DNA of 16,343 nucleotides from JBNJEM01 sp051745935. GTDB taxonomy: Bacteria; Planctomycetota; Planctomycetia; Pirellulales; Pirellulaceae. The notes beneath the pieces were generated by a model. That model had not been told where the DNA came from. It saw only the letters and a list, made by a program, of their open reading frames with translations, and did not search any database. Position numbers and translations under genes: made by a program. The stretch lies in assembly GCA_051745935.1 (NCBI GenBank), contig JBNJEM010000094.1:1-16343 (forward strand), in the 5' to 3' direction. Below are positions 6,839 through 14,342 of the stretch, one piece after another. Positions within the stretch are counted from its first letter, which is position 1. Each line of letters starts with the position of its first letter.

Positions 6839-7560
6839 TGGGAGGTGTGCTTGTGGTCGGCGACAACTATTATCTTCTGTCGGCATTACCTTCGTTAGGG
6901 GAGCTGGGCAGCGTGCCCCCTTTGTCCCCTGTCGCGTTGCTGGAAAAAAGCTCGACGTGCGGATCCACGGCAACGCCTCAGCTCCGCATGCTCTTTCTTG
7001 CCTCTGATCTGCTTCAACGCGAAGCGTATCTGGCCGGGGAGATCGAGGAGGTTGAAGGGCTATACTTATCGGAGGAGCAACTCCGGAATGAAGCCCCTCT
7101 GCCGTCGTTCCTGGAACCTCGGCGGGACGAGCAGGAGGCGTCGGGGCGATTGGCCGTTGATCATATCTGGGACGCGTACTTTCGCGAGACGCATCGCGTG
7201 AGCCGAAAGGGCTCGTTCCTTTCGCGCTGGGTCGGCTACGAGGTCGCGTTGCGAAACGCCTTGGCGGCGGCCCGGGCCAAAGCACTTGATCTCGATCCTT
7301 CCGGTTGGCTTGTCGCGCCCGATCTTGCCGCGGAAGACTTCGATTTCAGCAACGTACTCAACGAGTGGAGCAGTGCGAGCACCCCGGCCGCCGGCTTGCG
7401 GGTCCTCGACGCCGCCCGTTGGGAATGGGCAATGGCGAATGACGATTGGTTTACGTTTTCAGATGACGAAGTGACCTCCTATGCGGCGAAGCTGATGCTG
7501 CTTCAGCGTTGGCACACGCTGTCAAAACATGAGTCTGAAAGCGGAGTTCACGGCCATTGA
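6838..7560 (+). CDS. DUF2764 family protein of V-type ATPase operons
   Basis: The 240-residue protein starts MGGVLVVGDNYYLLSALPSL, a beginning typical of DUF2764 proteins as I recall them. These occupy the position between atpE and atpA in V-type operons of Chlamydia and Bacteroidetes. It looks mostly helical, soluble and rich in Trp and acidic residues, with a WVGYEVALRNALAAARAKAL segment in the middle and no membrane span or known catalytic motif. Since this operon has no recognisable subunit C (the central socket between rotor ring and stalk), this protein is the natural candidate for that job, but that is inference. The ATG at 6838 overlaps the atpE stop; a TTG at 6835 in the same frame is less likely. 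After the stop comes an unusually long gap full of repeats before atpA. Confidence 0.8.
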   Translation: MGGVLVVGDNYYLLSALPSLGELGSVPPLSPVALLEKSSTCGSTATPQLRMLFLASDLLQREAYLAGEIEEVEGLYLSEEQLRNEAPLPSFLEPRRDEQEASGRLAVDHIWDAYFRETHRVSRKGSFLSRWVGYEVALRNALAAARAKALDLDPSGWLVAPDLAAEDFDFSNVLNEWSSASTPAAGLRVLDAARWEWAMANDDWFTFSDDEVTSYAAKLMLLQRWHTLSKHESESGVHGH

Positions 7561-7565
7561 ACCAA

Positions 7566-7649
7566 GAAGCCATGACAAAACCATCCGACTTTCCTGCCAC
7601 CAAAAAGCCTTTGGAAGCCGTGACAAAACCGGTCGGGTTTCCTTTCACC
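7566..7649 (-). repeat. Decayed tandem repeat, two units (period 48), minus orientation
   Basis: Units at 7566-7601 and 7614-7649 share GAAGCC, TGACAAAACC and TTTCC-then-CACC; by eye about 28 of 36 positions agree. Their reverse complement carries a GGAAA...GGTTTTGTC...GGCTTC core that resembles the two units at 7671-7736. Confidence 0.6.
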
Positions 7650-7670
7650 TAAGATTCCAAGAGGGTTTTG

Positions 7671-7736
7671 GGAGCGGGAACCGGGTTTCGTTACGGGCTG
7701 TTAGAAGCGGAAACCACGTTTTGTTGGCGGCTGTAA
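7671..7736 (+). repeat. Decayed tandem repeat, two units (period 33), plus orientation
   Basis: Units at 7671-7703 and 7704-7736 agree at about 24 of 33 positions, sharing AGCGG, AACC, GTTT, GTT and GGCTGT. They look like the reverse complement of the units at 7566-7649, with a shortened middle. Confidence 0.5.
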
Positions 7737-7789
7737 AGAATTGGCACCCGAGGAATGACCTCAAATGTTTTCGCGACGAGAGCAATGTA

Positions 7790-7889
7790 CCGCTGTCGGC
7801 TGGATTCTTCCGGTTGGAAAGATGGTTGGCGCAATCCGTCCTCCCGTTGGTCGGACTCGCGGCGGAGAAAGTCATCCGCGACCGGTATG
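7790..7889 (+). repeat. 100-base dispersed repeat, copy 2
   Basis: This copy lies directly before copy 3 with an exact 100-base period. Its 5' half has diverged (TGGATTCTTCCGGTTGGAAA against TGGATTTTTCCGGGTGGAAA), whereas about the last 50 bases, from GTCCTCCCG to ACCGGTAT, are identical to copy 3. This points to recent duplication or gene conversion of the 3' half. Confidence 0.8.
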
Positions 7890-7989
7890 TTTCAGGCGGT
7901 TGGATTTTTCCGGGTGGAAAGCGGCCCGACGCAAGCCGTCCTCCCGTTGGTCGGACTCGCGGCGGAGAAAGTCATCCGCGACCGGTATA
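7890..7989 (+). repeat. 100-base dispersed repeat, copy 3
   Basis: This is the best-preserved plus-strand copy, differing from inverted copy 1 (5623-5722) at about four of 100 positions. Two small hairpins can form: TTTCC/GGAAA around a GGGT loop near the 5' end, and GCGGA (7962-7966) with TCCGC (7975-7979) near the 3' end. It ends 36 bases before the atpA start codon. Confidence 0.85.
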
Positions 7990-8015
7990 GTACACGAATC
8001 AGATGGGTAGAGAGA

Positions 8016-8021
8016 AGGTGA
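8016..8021 (+). promoter_or_regulatory. Ribosome binding site of atpA (GTG start)
   Basis: AGGTGA, within AGAAGGTGACCCC, ends four bases before the GTG at 8026 and matches the 16S anti-Shine-Dalgarno complement. No in-frame ATG offers a full-length product, so GTG is taken as the start. Confidence 0.55.
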
Positions 8022-8025
8022 CCCC

Positions 8026-9750
8026 GTGAATGGAACAATAGCAGCTGTTTTTGGCAATCTTGTAGTTGCGGAGTGCCACGACAAGGTCGTGCAAAACTCG
8101 GTCGGGTACTGCATTCGGAGCGACGGAGCCAGGTTGTTAAGCGAAGTTGTACGGGTCCGAGGGAAGTTCGCCGACCTCCAGGTCTTCGAAGAGACCCGTG
8201 GTTTGAAAGTCGGGGACCAAGTTGAATTCCGGGAGAACATGCTTTCGGTGATGCTGGGGCCCGGCCTGTTGGGAAGTATTTTCGATGGGCTCCAAAACCC
8301 CCTGCCGCAATTGGCCGAGAAAATGGGATTCTTCCTCAGCCCCGGCACGTATATCGACGCGCTTTCCACGGAAAAACAGTGGGATTTCACGCCGAAGGTC
8401 AACGAAGGAGACCGCGTGGCCGCCGGGGACACCCTGGGAACGGTTCCGGAAGGCATCTTTGACCATAGAATCATGGTGCCGTTTGCCTGGGACGGAGAAC
8501 TGACGGTTGAAAAGATCACGAAAAAAGGCCAGTACACCGTGGACCATGAAATCGCGGTCTTGAAAGACGCGTCGGGGGAAAAAAGGGCCGTGACCATGCA
8601 ACAAGAGTGGCCGGTCAAGGTGGGGTTGAATATTTCCAAGCGGCGATTGTTGCCCAAGGAACCGCTGGTTACGCGAGTCCGGATCATTGACACGATGTTC
8701 CCCATCGTCCGCGGCGGCACGTATTGCATTCCGGGGCCCTTTGGCGCTGGGAAGACGGTTCTCCAACAGATTACATCCCGGCACGCGGAAATCGACATCG
8801 TGATTATCGCGGCGTGCGGTGAACGGGCGGGCGAAGTCGTGGAGACGATCCGGGAATTCCCGGAACTCACCGACCCCAGAACGGGCAAGAGCTTGATGGA
8901 GCGGACGGTGATCATTTGCAACACCTCCGCGATGCCGGTCGCGGCGCGTGAAGCGTCGGTGTACACGGCGGCGACCCTGGGGGAATACTACCGGCAAATG
9001 GGGCTCAATGTGCTTCTGCTCGCGGATTCCACCTCGCGCTGGGCACAAGCGATGCGTGAGTTGTCGGGCCGCCTGGAAGAAATCCCCGGCGACGAGGCCT
9101 ATCCGGCCTATTTGGAAAGCCGGATCGCCTCCTTCTATGAACGGGCGGGACAGCTGGAGCTCAAGGATGGCTCCTTCGGTTCGCTCACCATCGGCGGAAC
9201 CGTCAGCCCGGCGGGCGGGAATTTCGAGGAGCCCGTGACGCAGGGGACACTCAAAGTGGTCGGGGCGTTTCACGGGCTTTCGCGGGAACGGAGTGATGCT
9301 CGTCGCTATCCGGCAATTGATCCGCTCGATTCATGGAGCAAGTATCAAGGGATTATCGATCCGGATAAAGTGGTAAGGTGTGGCGAGATCCTTCGAGAAG
9401 GAAATGAAATCCATCAGATGATGACGGTGGTAGGGGAGGAAGGAACGCCCGTCGATGACTTCACGACGGCCATGAAAGCGGATTTCTTTGATAATTGTTA
9501 TCTGCAACAGAACGCCTTTGACAAGGTCGACGCGTCAACTCCCGCCGAACGACAGCGGTTTATTTTCGACAAAGTGCTCGAAATTCTCGAGCTCTCCTTT
9601 GACTTTGAAGACAAAACCGAGGCCCGAAAGACCCTGGTCGCGGCAACGGATCTTTTTCGCAACCTCAACTATGCTGAAACCGACAGCGATGAGTACAAGG
9701 AAATCCTCGGCCGAATCGAAGATTTCGTGGCAAAGAAAGGGCGGAGCTGA
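8026..9750 (+). CDS. atpA: V-type ATP synthase/ATPase catalytic subunit A
   Basis: The 574-residue protein has the usual subunit A length. The N-terminal barrel begins MNGTIAAVFGNLVVAECHD, and the A-specific insertion lies at about residues 110-190. The P-loop is GPFGAGKT at 237-244. The catalytic-Glu motif reads CGERAGEVVETIREFPEL, with AG where most A subunits have GN; I recall similar sequence in the Chlamydia-type group. NTSAMPVAAREASVYTAAT and LLADSTSRWAQAMRELSGRL are canonical. Three copies alternate with subunit B and hydrolyse or make ATP, coupled to ion flow through the membrane rotor. The start is GTG. The stop overlaps the atpB ATG by one base, which favours equal A and B synthesis. 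The gene is separated from its upstream partner by a repeat-filled gap, so it may have its own expression control. Confidence 0.97.
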   Translation: MNGTIAAVFGNLVVAECHDKVVQNSVGYCIRSDGARLLSEVVRVRGKFADLQVFEETRGLKVGDQVEFRENMLSVMLGPGLLGSIFDGLQNPLPQLAEKMGFFLSPGTYIDALSTEKQWDFTPKVNEGDRVAAGDTLGTVPEGIFDHRIMVPFAWDGELTVEKITKKGQYTVDHEIAVLKDASGEKRAVTMQQEWPVKVGLNISKRRLLPKEPLVTRVRIIDTMFPIVRGGTYCIPGPFGAGKTVLQQITSRHAEIDIVIIAACGERAGEVVETIREFPELTDPRTGKSLMERTVIICNTSAMPVAAREASVYTAATLGEYYRQMGLNVLLLADSTSRWAQAMRELSGRLEEIPGDEAYPAYLESRIASFYERAGQLELKDGSFGSLTIGGTVSPAGGNFEEPVTQGTLKVVGAFHGLSRERSDARRYPAIDPLDSWSKYQGIIDPDKVVRCGEILREGNEIHQMMTVVGEEGTPVDDFTTAMKADFFDNCYLQQNAFDKVDASTPAERQRFIFDKVLEILELSFDFEDKTEARKTLVAATDLFRNLNYAETDSDEYKEILGRIEDFVAKKGRS

Positions 9751-11057
9751 TGCGAAAGTACTACGACGAAATTACGCAAATCGCCGGAAACGTGGTGACC
9801 GTCAAAGCCAAGGGGGTGACCTACGACGAACTGGCCGTGATCACCACGAGCCACGGAACATCGCTCGGCCAGGTAATTCGTGTCGAGCACGACGATGTCA
9901 GTATTCAAGTGTTTTCGGGAACGAGTGGAGTTTCCACGCGCGACCGCGTTCGTTTCCTCGGACATTCCATGAAAGTCCCCTTTGGTGACGAACTATTGGG
10001 ACGCGTCTTCGATGGTTCCGGCAACCCCCGCGACAACCGCCCGGAAGTAAAGGCGGATCCCGTCGAAATCGGAACGCCCGCCGTCAATCCCATCATGCGG
10101 CGCATGCCGGACAAGATGGTGGAAACGGGCATTCCCATGATCGATGTGTTCAACTCGCTGGTGGAGTCGCAGAAACTGCCGATCTTTTCCGTGGCGGGAG
10201 AACCCTACAACGAACTACTCGGCCGCGTCGGCCTGCAGGCGGACGCGGACGTCATTGTCTTCGGTGGCATGGGACTTCGAAACGATGATTACCTGAAGTT
10301 CCGGGACACCTTCGAGGAAGGGGGCGTGCTCGACAGAACCATCATGTTCGTGCAGACGGCCGCCGATCCCGTCGTGGAATGTCTGCTGGTCCCGGACTTG
10401 TGCCTGGCCGTGGGGGAACATTTCGCCCTCCAGGGGAAAAAAGTCCTGGTGCTGCTCACCGACATGACCGCTTTCTCGGATGCGGTAAAAGAAATCGCCA
10501 TTATCATGGAACAAATCCCCTCGAATCGCGGATACCCCGGCGATCTCTACACCCAGCTCGCCCGGCGATATGAGAAAGCCGTTGATTTCGACGGGGCGGG
10601 ATCCATGACCGTGCTCGCTTGTGTCACCATGCCCGGAGATGACGTCACGCACCCAGTCCCCGATAACACGGGCTACATCACCGAAGGCCAGTTCTATCTC
10701 CGTAATGGCAGGATCGAGCCCTTTGGTTCGCTTTCTCGTTTGAAACAGCAAGTCAATGGGGATACGCGGGACGACCACCGCGCCATCATGGACGCCTGTA
10801 TCCAACTTTACGCCCTCTGCAGGGAGTCGCGCGAGAAACGGGACATGGGCTTTGAAATGTCCGAGTGGGATGAACGACTGCTGAAATATGGAACTCGCTT
10901 CGAGAACCAGATCATGAGTCTTGAGGTCAATATCCCACTCTTTCAAGCGTTGGACCGCTGCTGGGATATCCTGGCGGAGTGTTTCGAACCGCAGGAAACA
11001 GGAATCCGGCATACCATTATCGAGGCCCACTGGCCAAAGGAACTGGCGGCCCAATAG
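9750..11057 (+). CDS. atpB: V-type ATP synthase/ATPase regulatory subunit B
   Basis: The 435-residue protein shows the subunit B pattern. An N-terminal barrel (YDEITQIAGNVVTVKAKGV) is followed by DELLGRVFDGSGNPRDN, a non-catalytic nucleotide fold lacking a Walker A lysine motif (SVAGEPYNELLGRVGLQADA), LLTDMTAFSDAVKEIAI, PSNRGYPGDLYTQLARRYEK and PDNTGYITEGQFYL. It is close in size to the roughly 460-residue family standard. It alternates with subunit A in the A3B3 head and contributes the arginine finger region at the interface. The ATG overlaps the atpA stop. A 57-base gap separates it from atpD, the second largest in the operon. Confidence 0.97.
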   Translation: MRKYYDEITQIAGNVVTVKAKGVTYDELAVITTSHGTSLGQVIRVEHDDVSIQVFSGTSGVSTRDRVRFLGHSMKVPFGDELLGRVFDGSGNPRDNRPEVKADPVEIGTPAVNPIMRRMPDKMVETGIPMIDVFNSLVESQKLPIFSVAGEPYNELLGRVGLQADADVIVFGGMGLRNDDYLKFRDTFEEGGVLDRTIMFVQTAADPVVECLLVPDLCLAVGEHFALQGKKVLVLLTDMTAFSDAVKEIAIIMEQIPSNRGYPGDLYTQLARRYEKAVDFDGAGSMTVLACVTMPGDDVTHPVPDNTGYITEGQFYLRNGRIEPFGSLSRLKQQVNGDTRDDHRAIMDACIQLYALCRESREKRDMGFEMSEWDERLLKYGTRFENQIMSLEVNIPLFQALDRCWDILAECFEPQETGIRHTIIEAHWPKELAAQ

Positions 11058-11114
11058 CCTCGCCCCCGGAAACCGACGATTCCACATGTGAGTTTCGAGC
11101 GTGGATGTGAGTAA

Positions 11115-11768
11115 ATGGCACGAAAAAAGATAAAACTGACACGTCCCGAACTGAAAAGGCAGCGAGACGCCCTGGAGCGATTCGAGCGCTACCTGCCCAT
11201 GCTGAAGCTGAAACAGCAGCAGCTGCAACTCATGCTCGGCCAGATCAAACAAAAACATCGAAAAGTACTGCAAGCGGTCGAAAAAGCCCGCGGGAAATTC
11301 GACGCGTACCGCCATGTCTTGGCCGACTTGGCCGGCGTCAATGTGGAAGCATTGGCCACCTGCTCGGATGTCACCACCACCACGTCCAATATCGCGGGGG
11401 TTCCAATTCCCGTGTTCGTGGACGTCGCGTTCCCGAAAGCCGAGTATAGCCTCTTCGCCACGCCTGCTTGGGTGGATGCCGCTCTCGCGGATTTGCGAGA
11501 GGTCAATCGGCGCGAAGCCGAACTCGACATCGTGCAAAAACAGTATGATCTTCTCAATAGAGAGCTCACCAAGATCCTCCAGCGGGTGAATTTGTTCGAG
11601 AAAGTCAAAATCCCGGAAGTCAAGGAAGCGATCCGGCGAATCCGAATCCATCTCGGTGATGAGATGACTTCGGCCGTCGGCAGGGCCAAGATCGCCAAAG
11701 GTAAACTCCAGGCCGGCGCGGAAGAAGGTGAAGCGGACTCGAGCAGCGAGGAGTTGGAAGTACCATGA
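11115..11768 (+). CDS. atpD: V-type ATP synthase/ATPase subunit D (central rotor shaft)
   Basis: The 217-residue protein fits subunit D. Two long helices at about 1-70 (KRQRDALERFERYLPMLKLK, then QQQLQLMLGQIK) and 125-190 (DLREVNRREAELDIVQKQYD, then EVKEAIRRIRIHLGD) would form the antiparallel coiled coil that turns inside the A3B3 head. A shorter, less conserved middle lies between them. The last 25 residues are acidic and Ser-rich and may be disordered. Subunit D normally binds subunit F, for which there is no recognisable gene here. The ribosome binding site is weak (GGATGTGAG). The stop overlaps the atpI start in an ATGA arrangement. Confidence 0.9.
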   Translation: MARKKIKLTRPELKRQRDALERFERYLPMLKLKQQQLQLMLGQIKQKHRKVLQAVEKARGKFDAYRHVLADLAGVNVEALATCSDVTTTTSNIAGVPIPVFVDVAFPKAEYSLFATPAWVDAALADLREVNRREAELDIVQKQYDLLNRELTKILQRVNLFEKVKIPEVKEAIRRIRIHLGDEMTSAVGRAKIAKGKLQAGAEEGEADSSSEELEVP

Positions 11769-13651
11769 TAGAACATATGCGAAAAGTCTATTGCGTCAGC
11801 CGAGCGCAAGATCGCGAAAAACTGCTCGACGCGCTGCGCGACCTCGGCGTCGTCCACCTGATGCACGTGAAACCGGAGCAAGCAGTCGCCGACGAAGCCA
11901 CCGTCAACCAAATCGACCGCCTCAAGCGGACAATCCAAGTCCTCTCCACCCTGCGGCCGGAGGGAACTCCGCCTTCGCTGACCCCCGAGGAGGCCGCGGA
12001 CGAGGTGCTGGGCATCCAAAGCGCGCAGGCTGAAAAGAAGAACGAACTCTTGGCCCTGCATCGGAAAATCAACGCGCTCGCCGTCTGGGGCGAGGTCAAG
12101 CTGGAGGACATTAAAAGCGTTCGTGATGCCGGCGTCGACCTGAAGTTCTTCGCGGTGCCGCCGGATGAAGTACCAGAGATCAAGAACGTCGAATGCATGC
12201 AAACAGTGGGCGCCTTTCCAAATGGAAACAGCCTAGTCGCCGTGATAACGCGTGGCGGTGACGCGCGGTTGCCGGAAAACGCCGTGGCCGTTCCCCTTCC
12301 AGACACGGACATGCCGACGGTGCGCGCTCAAGCGGCCCAAATCGACGCCGAACTCAAACAGAACCAGCAACGCTTGAAAGCCATTGCTCATCTCTTGGAT
12401 TCACTCAAGGAAAGGCAGGCCGAGCTTGAAGAGAAAGCGGCGTATGGCGTGGCTTTGAAGGGCGCTTGGGCCGGTGAAACGCTGTTTGCCATTCAAGGTT
12501 GGATACCAGCCCCGCAAAGTGAAACACTGGCCGAGGGGCTGGCGGCGGCGGGCGTGGATGCTGCCGTCCAGACCTTTGAACCGGCGGAGGATGAACATCC
12601 ACCGACCCTGATCCGGTACGCGAAATGGGTAAAGCCAATTAAAGGTTTGTTTGACATCCTTGGCACTTCGCCCGCCTATCGGGAATTTGATCTCTCCGCC
12701 TTCTTCATGTTGGCCATGCCGCTGTTCGCCGCGATCCTGATCGGCGACGGTGGGTACGGACTCGTGTTCATCGTGGCCGCGCTGGTTCTGTGGAAACGAG
12801 CCAAAGCCGCCGGCGAAACCGCCAAAACACAGCTCCTCCTGATCCTGGGAATCGTGACCTTTGCCTGGGGCGTTCTTACTGGCAGCTTTTTCGGGTTGAG
12901 CCCGGTCAATCTGGTGGAAGCTGGCGGCATGTGGGAGGGGATCGGACAAGCCCTAAACCGTGTCGCGATCTTTGGTAAAGTGCCCCCGGCGGAGCTGGAA
13001 AGGGCCCAGAACCTGGATGCGCTTTCCGAACAGGCGCTGTCCGACCTTCGGGTGGGACTCATCCAAACAAGCTTCGTCCTCGCCCTCATCCATCTCGTCG
13101 CGGCCCGGTTGCGGGAAGCATTGGCCCTAGCGCCCCACCAAAAGGCCCTTGCGAGCCTGGGATGGGCGGTCTGCCTGTTCGGCATGTTTGGCATTATCTG
13201 GTTCCTTTTCCGACAAACCGACAGTATCGCGTGGTTGTATACGTCCTTTGGCATCGTGGGAGTCGGATTCGTGGTAGCGGTGTTGTTTTCCTTCCCGGAC
13301 AAAAACCCGTTCAAGAGACTGGGGATCGGTTTCGCCGCCTCGCTGCTTCCGTTGATGGGGACGTTCTCGGACATGATGAGCTATGTCCGTTTGATGGCGG
13401 TTTCCATGGCAAGCGTGTATATCGGTCTTGTTTTCAACATGCTGGGATCCCAACTCGCTGGCGTGGCAACCTGGTTCCTCGGGGCCCCGGTTGTTCTGTT
13501 TGGCCATGGCTTGAATATCGGTCTTTGCATGATTGCCATTTTTGCACATGGTGTGCGTCTGAATATGTTAGAGTTCTCAAACAATGCTGGCGTCCAATGG
13601 GGTGGCTATCCATTCGAGCCCTTTGCCAGAAAGAAAATGAAGGAGAGCTGA
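11765..13651 (+). CDS. atpI: V-type ATP synthase/ATPase membrane subunit I (a subunit)
   Basis: The 628-residue protein has the two-part layout of subunit I/a. A cytoplasmic N-terminal half of about 305 residues (MIEHMRKVYCVSRAQDREKL, coiled coils at about 45-100 and 190-225) links to the peripheral stalks. A membrane half follows with roughly seven or eight spans. It begins AFFMLAMPLFAAILIGDGGY and includes the family hallmark SYVRLMAVSMAS, whose Arg542 is the conserved arginine facing the c-ring carboxylate. This subunit provides the ion half-channels. It overlaps atpD by four bases and is three bases from atpK. The length is normal for bacterial V-type I subunits, and no essential element appears missing. 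Confidence 0.94.
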   Translation: MIEHMRKVYCVSRAQDREKLLDALRDLGVVHLMHVKPEQAVADEATVNQIDRLKRTIQVLSTLRPEGTPPSLTPEEAADEVLGIQSAQAEKKNELLALHRKINALAVWGEVKLEDIKSVRDAGVDLKFFAVPPDEVPEIKNVECMQTVGAFPNGNSLVAVITRGGDARLPENAVAVPLPDTDMPTVRAQAAQIDAELKQNQQRLKAIAHLLDSLKERQAELEEKAAYGVALKGAWAGETLFAIQGWIPAPQSETLAEGLAAAGVDAAVQTFEPAEDEHPPTLIRYAKWVKPIKGLFDILGTSPAYREFDLSAFFMLAMPLFAAILIGDGGYGLVFIVAALVLWKRAKAAGETAKTQLLLILGIVTFAWGVLTGSFFGLSPVNLVEAGGMWEGIGQALNRVAIFGKVPPAELERAQNLDALSEQALSDLRVGLIQTSFVLALIHLVAARLREALALAPHQKALASLGWAVCLFGMFGIIWFLFRQTDSIAWLYTSFGIVGVGFVVAVLFSFPDKNPFKRLGIGFAASLLPLMGTFSDMMSYVRLMAVSMASVYIGLVFNMLGSQLAGVATWFLGAPVVLFGHGLNIGLCMIAIFAHGVRLNMLEFSNNAGVQWGGYPFEPFARKKMKES

Positions 13652-13654
13652 TCA

Positions 13655-14131
13655 ATGGAAACAACAACGTTCTTTGGACAACTCGGACTTGGTTTAATCC
13701 TCGGTTTGGGCGGCATGGGAAGCGCGCTGGGCATCGGCGCGGCCGGCCGGGCCGCCGCCGGGGCTTGGGCAAAGGAGGGGAAAGAAGGGAAAACCCTGAA
13801 TTTCTCCTACATCATCCTCCTCGGCATGCCCCTGTCGCAAACCATTTACGCGTTCGTGCTCATGTTGCTGCTGGCCAATGACTACTACTATGCCGAAAGC
13901 GTGGTGACCGCCAACGCGGGCGCGCTGCTCGGAATCGGACTCGCCTGCGGGCTGGCTGAACTGTTCAGCGCCTGGATGCAAGGCCTGATCGGCGCCGCCG
14001 CCGTCCGCTGCATGTCCGAAAGCGAGGGGAAAGGGTTCGCGTTCCTGATCATCGCCATGGGAATCGCGGAAACCGTCGGGCTCTTCGCCTGGATCTTCCT
14101 CTTCCTCGTCAAACCAGCCACTGGCGGCTAG
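13655..14131 (+). CDS. atpK: V-type ATP synthase/ATPase subunit K (c-ring proteolipid), sodium-type ligand set
   Basis: The 158-residue protein has four membrane spans in two hairpins, with Gly-rich packing helices (LGLILGLGGMGSALGIGAAG). The ion-binding carboxylate is kept only in the second hairpin (GIAETVGLF, Glu139). The first hairpin has MPLSQTIYAF instead, with Gln62. Aligned from memory with Enterococcus hirae NtpK, whose sodium ligands are Leu61, Thr64, Gln65, Gln110 and Glu139, the equivalent residues here are Met58, Ser61, Gln62, Gln109 and Glu139. The chemistry of the sodium site is thus retained. The ring would carry one ion per four-helix subunit. AAGGAGAG precedes the ATG within the end of atpI. 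It is the last gene of the operon and is followed by a strong terminator. Confidence 0.93.
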   Translation: METTTFFGQLGLGLILGLGGMGSALGIGAAGRAAAGAWAKEGKEGKTLNFSYIILLGMPLSQTIYAFVLMLLLANDYYYAESVVTANAGALLGIGLACGLAELFSAWMQGLIGAAAVRCMSESEGKGFAFLIIAMGIAETVGLFAWIFLFLVKPATGG

Positions 14132-14189
14132 CGCGAAGCCAACCCGCTCTTCGGTACGCACGTTTCCGCCAACAAAACAAGAAGCGCGC

Positions 14190-14230
14190 GAGCCGGTACC
14201 GCCGCCCGCGGCGGTACCGGCTCTTTTCTT
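14190..14230 (+). terminator. Intrinsic terminator of the V-type ATPase operon
   Basis: A 14-bp perfect stem (GAGCCGGTACCGCC at 14190-14203 and its complement at 14210-14223) around the loop GCCCGC is followed directly by TTTTCTT. It lies 58 bases after the atpK stop. On the minus strand the stem is followed by a less T-rich tract, so it mainly serves the plus strand. Confidence 0.93.
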
Positions 14231-14319
14231 GAAACGATCAGCGGTGAGACATGAGCAACCACAACGTCAATCGGCATCGCCAACATCGTCCATGATGGCA
14301 AGCCCTAACGCGAGATGGT

Positions 14320-14340
14320 GGTTATTGGTTGTTGGTTATT
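14320..14340 (+). repeat. Three 7-base direct repeats
   Basis: GGTTATT, GGTTGTT and GGTTATT stand side by side just beyond the pepT stop codon. It is a short simple repeat of no evident function. Confidence 0.6.
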
Positions 14341-14342
14341 CG

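Larger units (their letters stand above)
7561..8025. other. 465-base intra-operon gap filled with repeats
   Basis: Every other gap in this operon is between an overlap and 57 bases, so this gap stands out. It contains two decayed units in minus orientation, two decayed units in plus orientation (7566-7736), then two tandem 100-base repeats (7790-7989), and finally the atpA leader. No ORF here resembles a protein family I know. Whether transcription runs through is not determined. Confidence 0.7.

Noticed and set aside
7566..7989. CRISPR array
   Set aside because: Units are decayed, differ in orientation, have no regular spacers, and no cas genes are near.
7790..7989. Insertion sequence ends
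   Set aside because: No transposase, terminal inverted repeats or target duplication could be seen; a non-autonomous repeat fits better.
8137..9273. 378-codon minus-strand open frame inside atpA
   Set aside because: It lies fully within the unmistakable atpA coding sequence and is antisense shadow.
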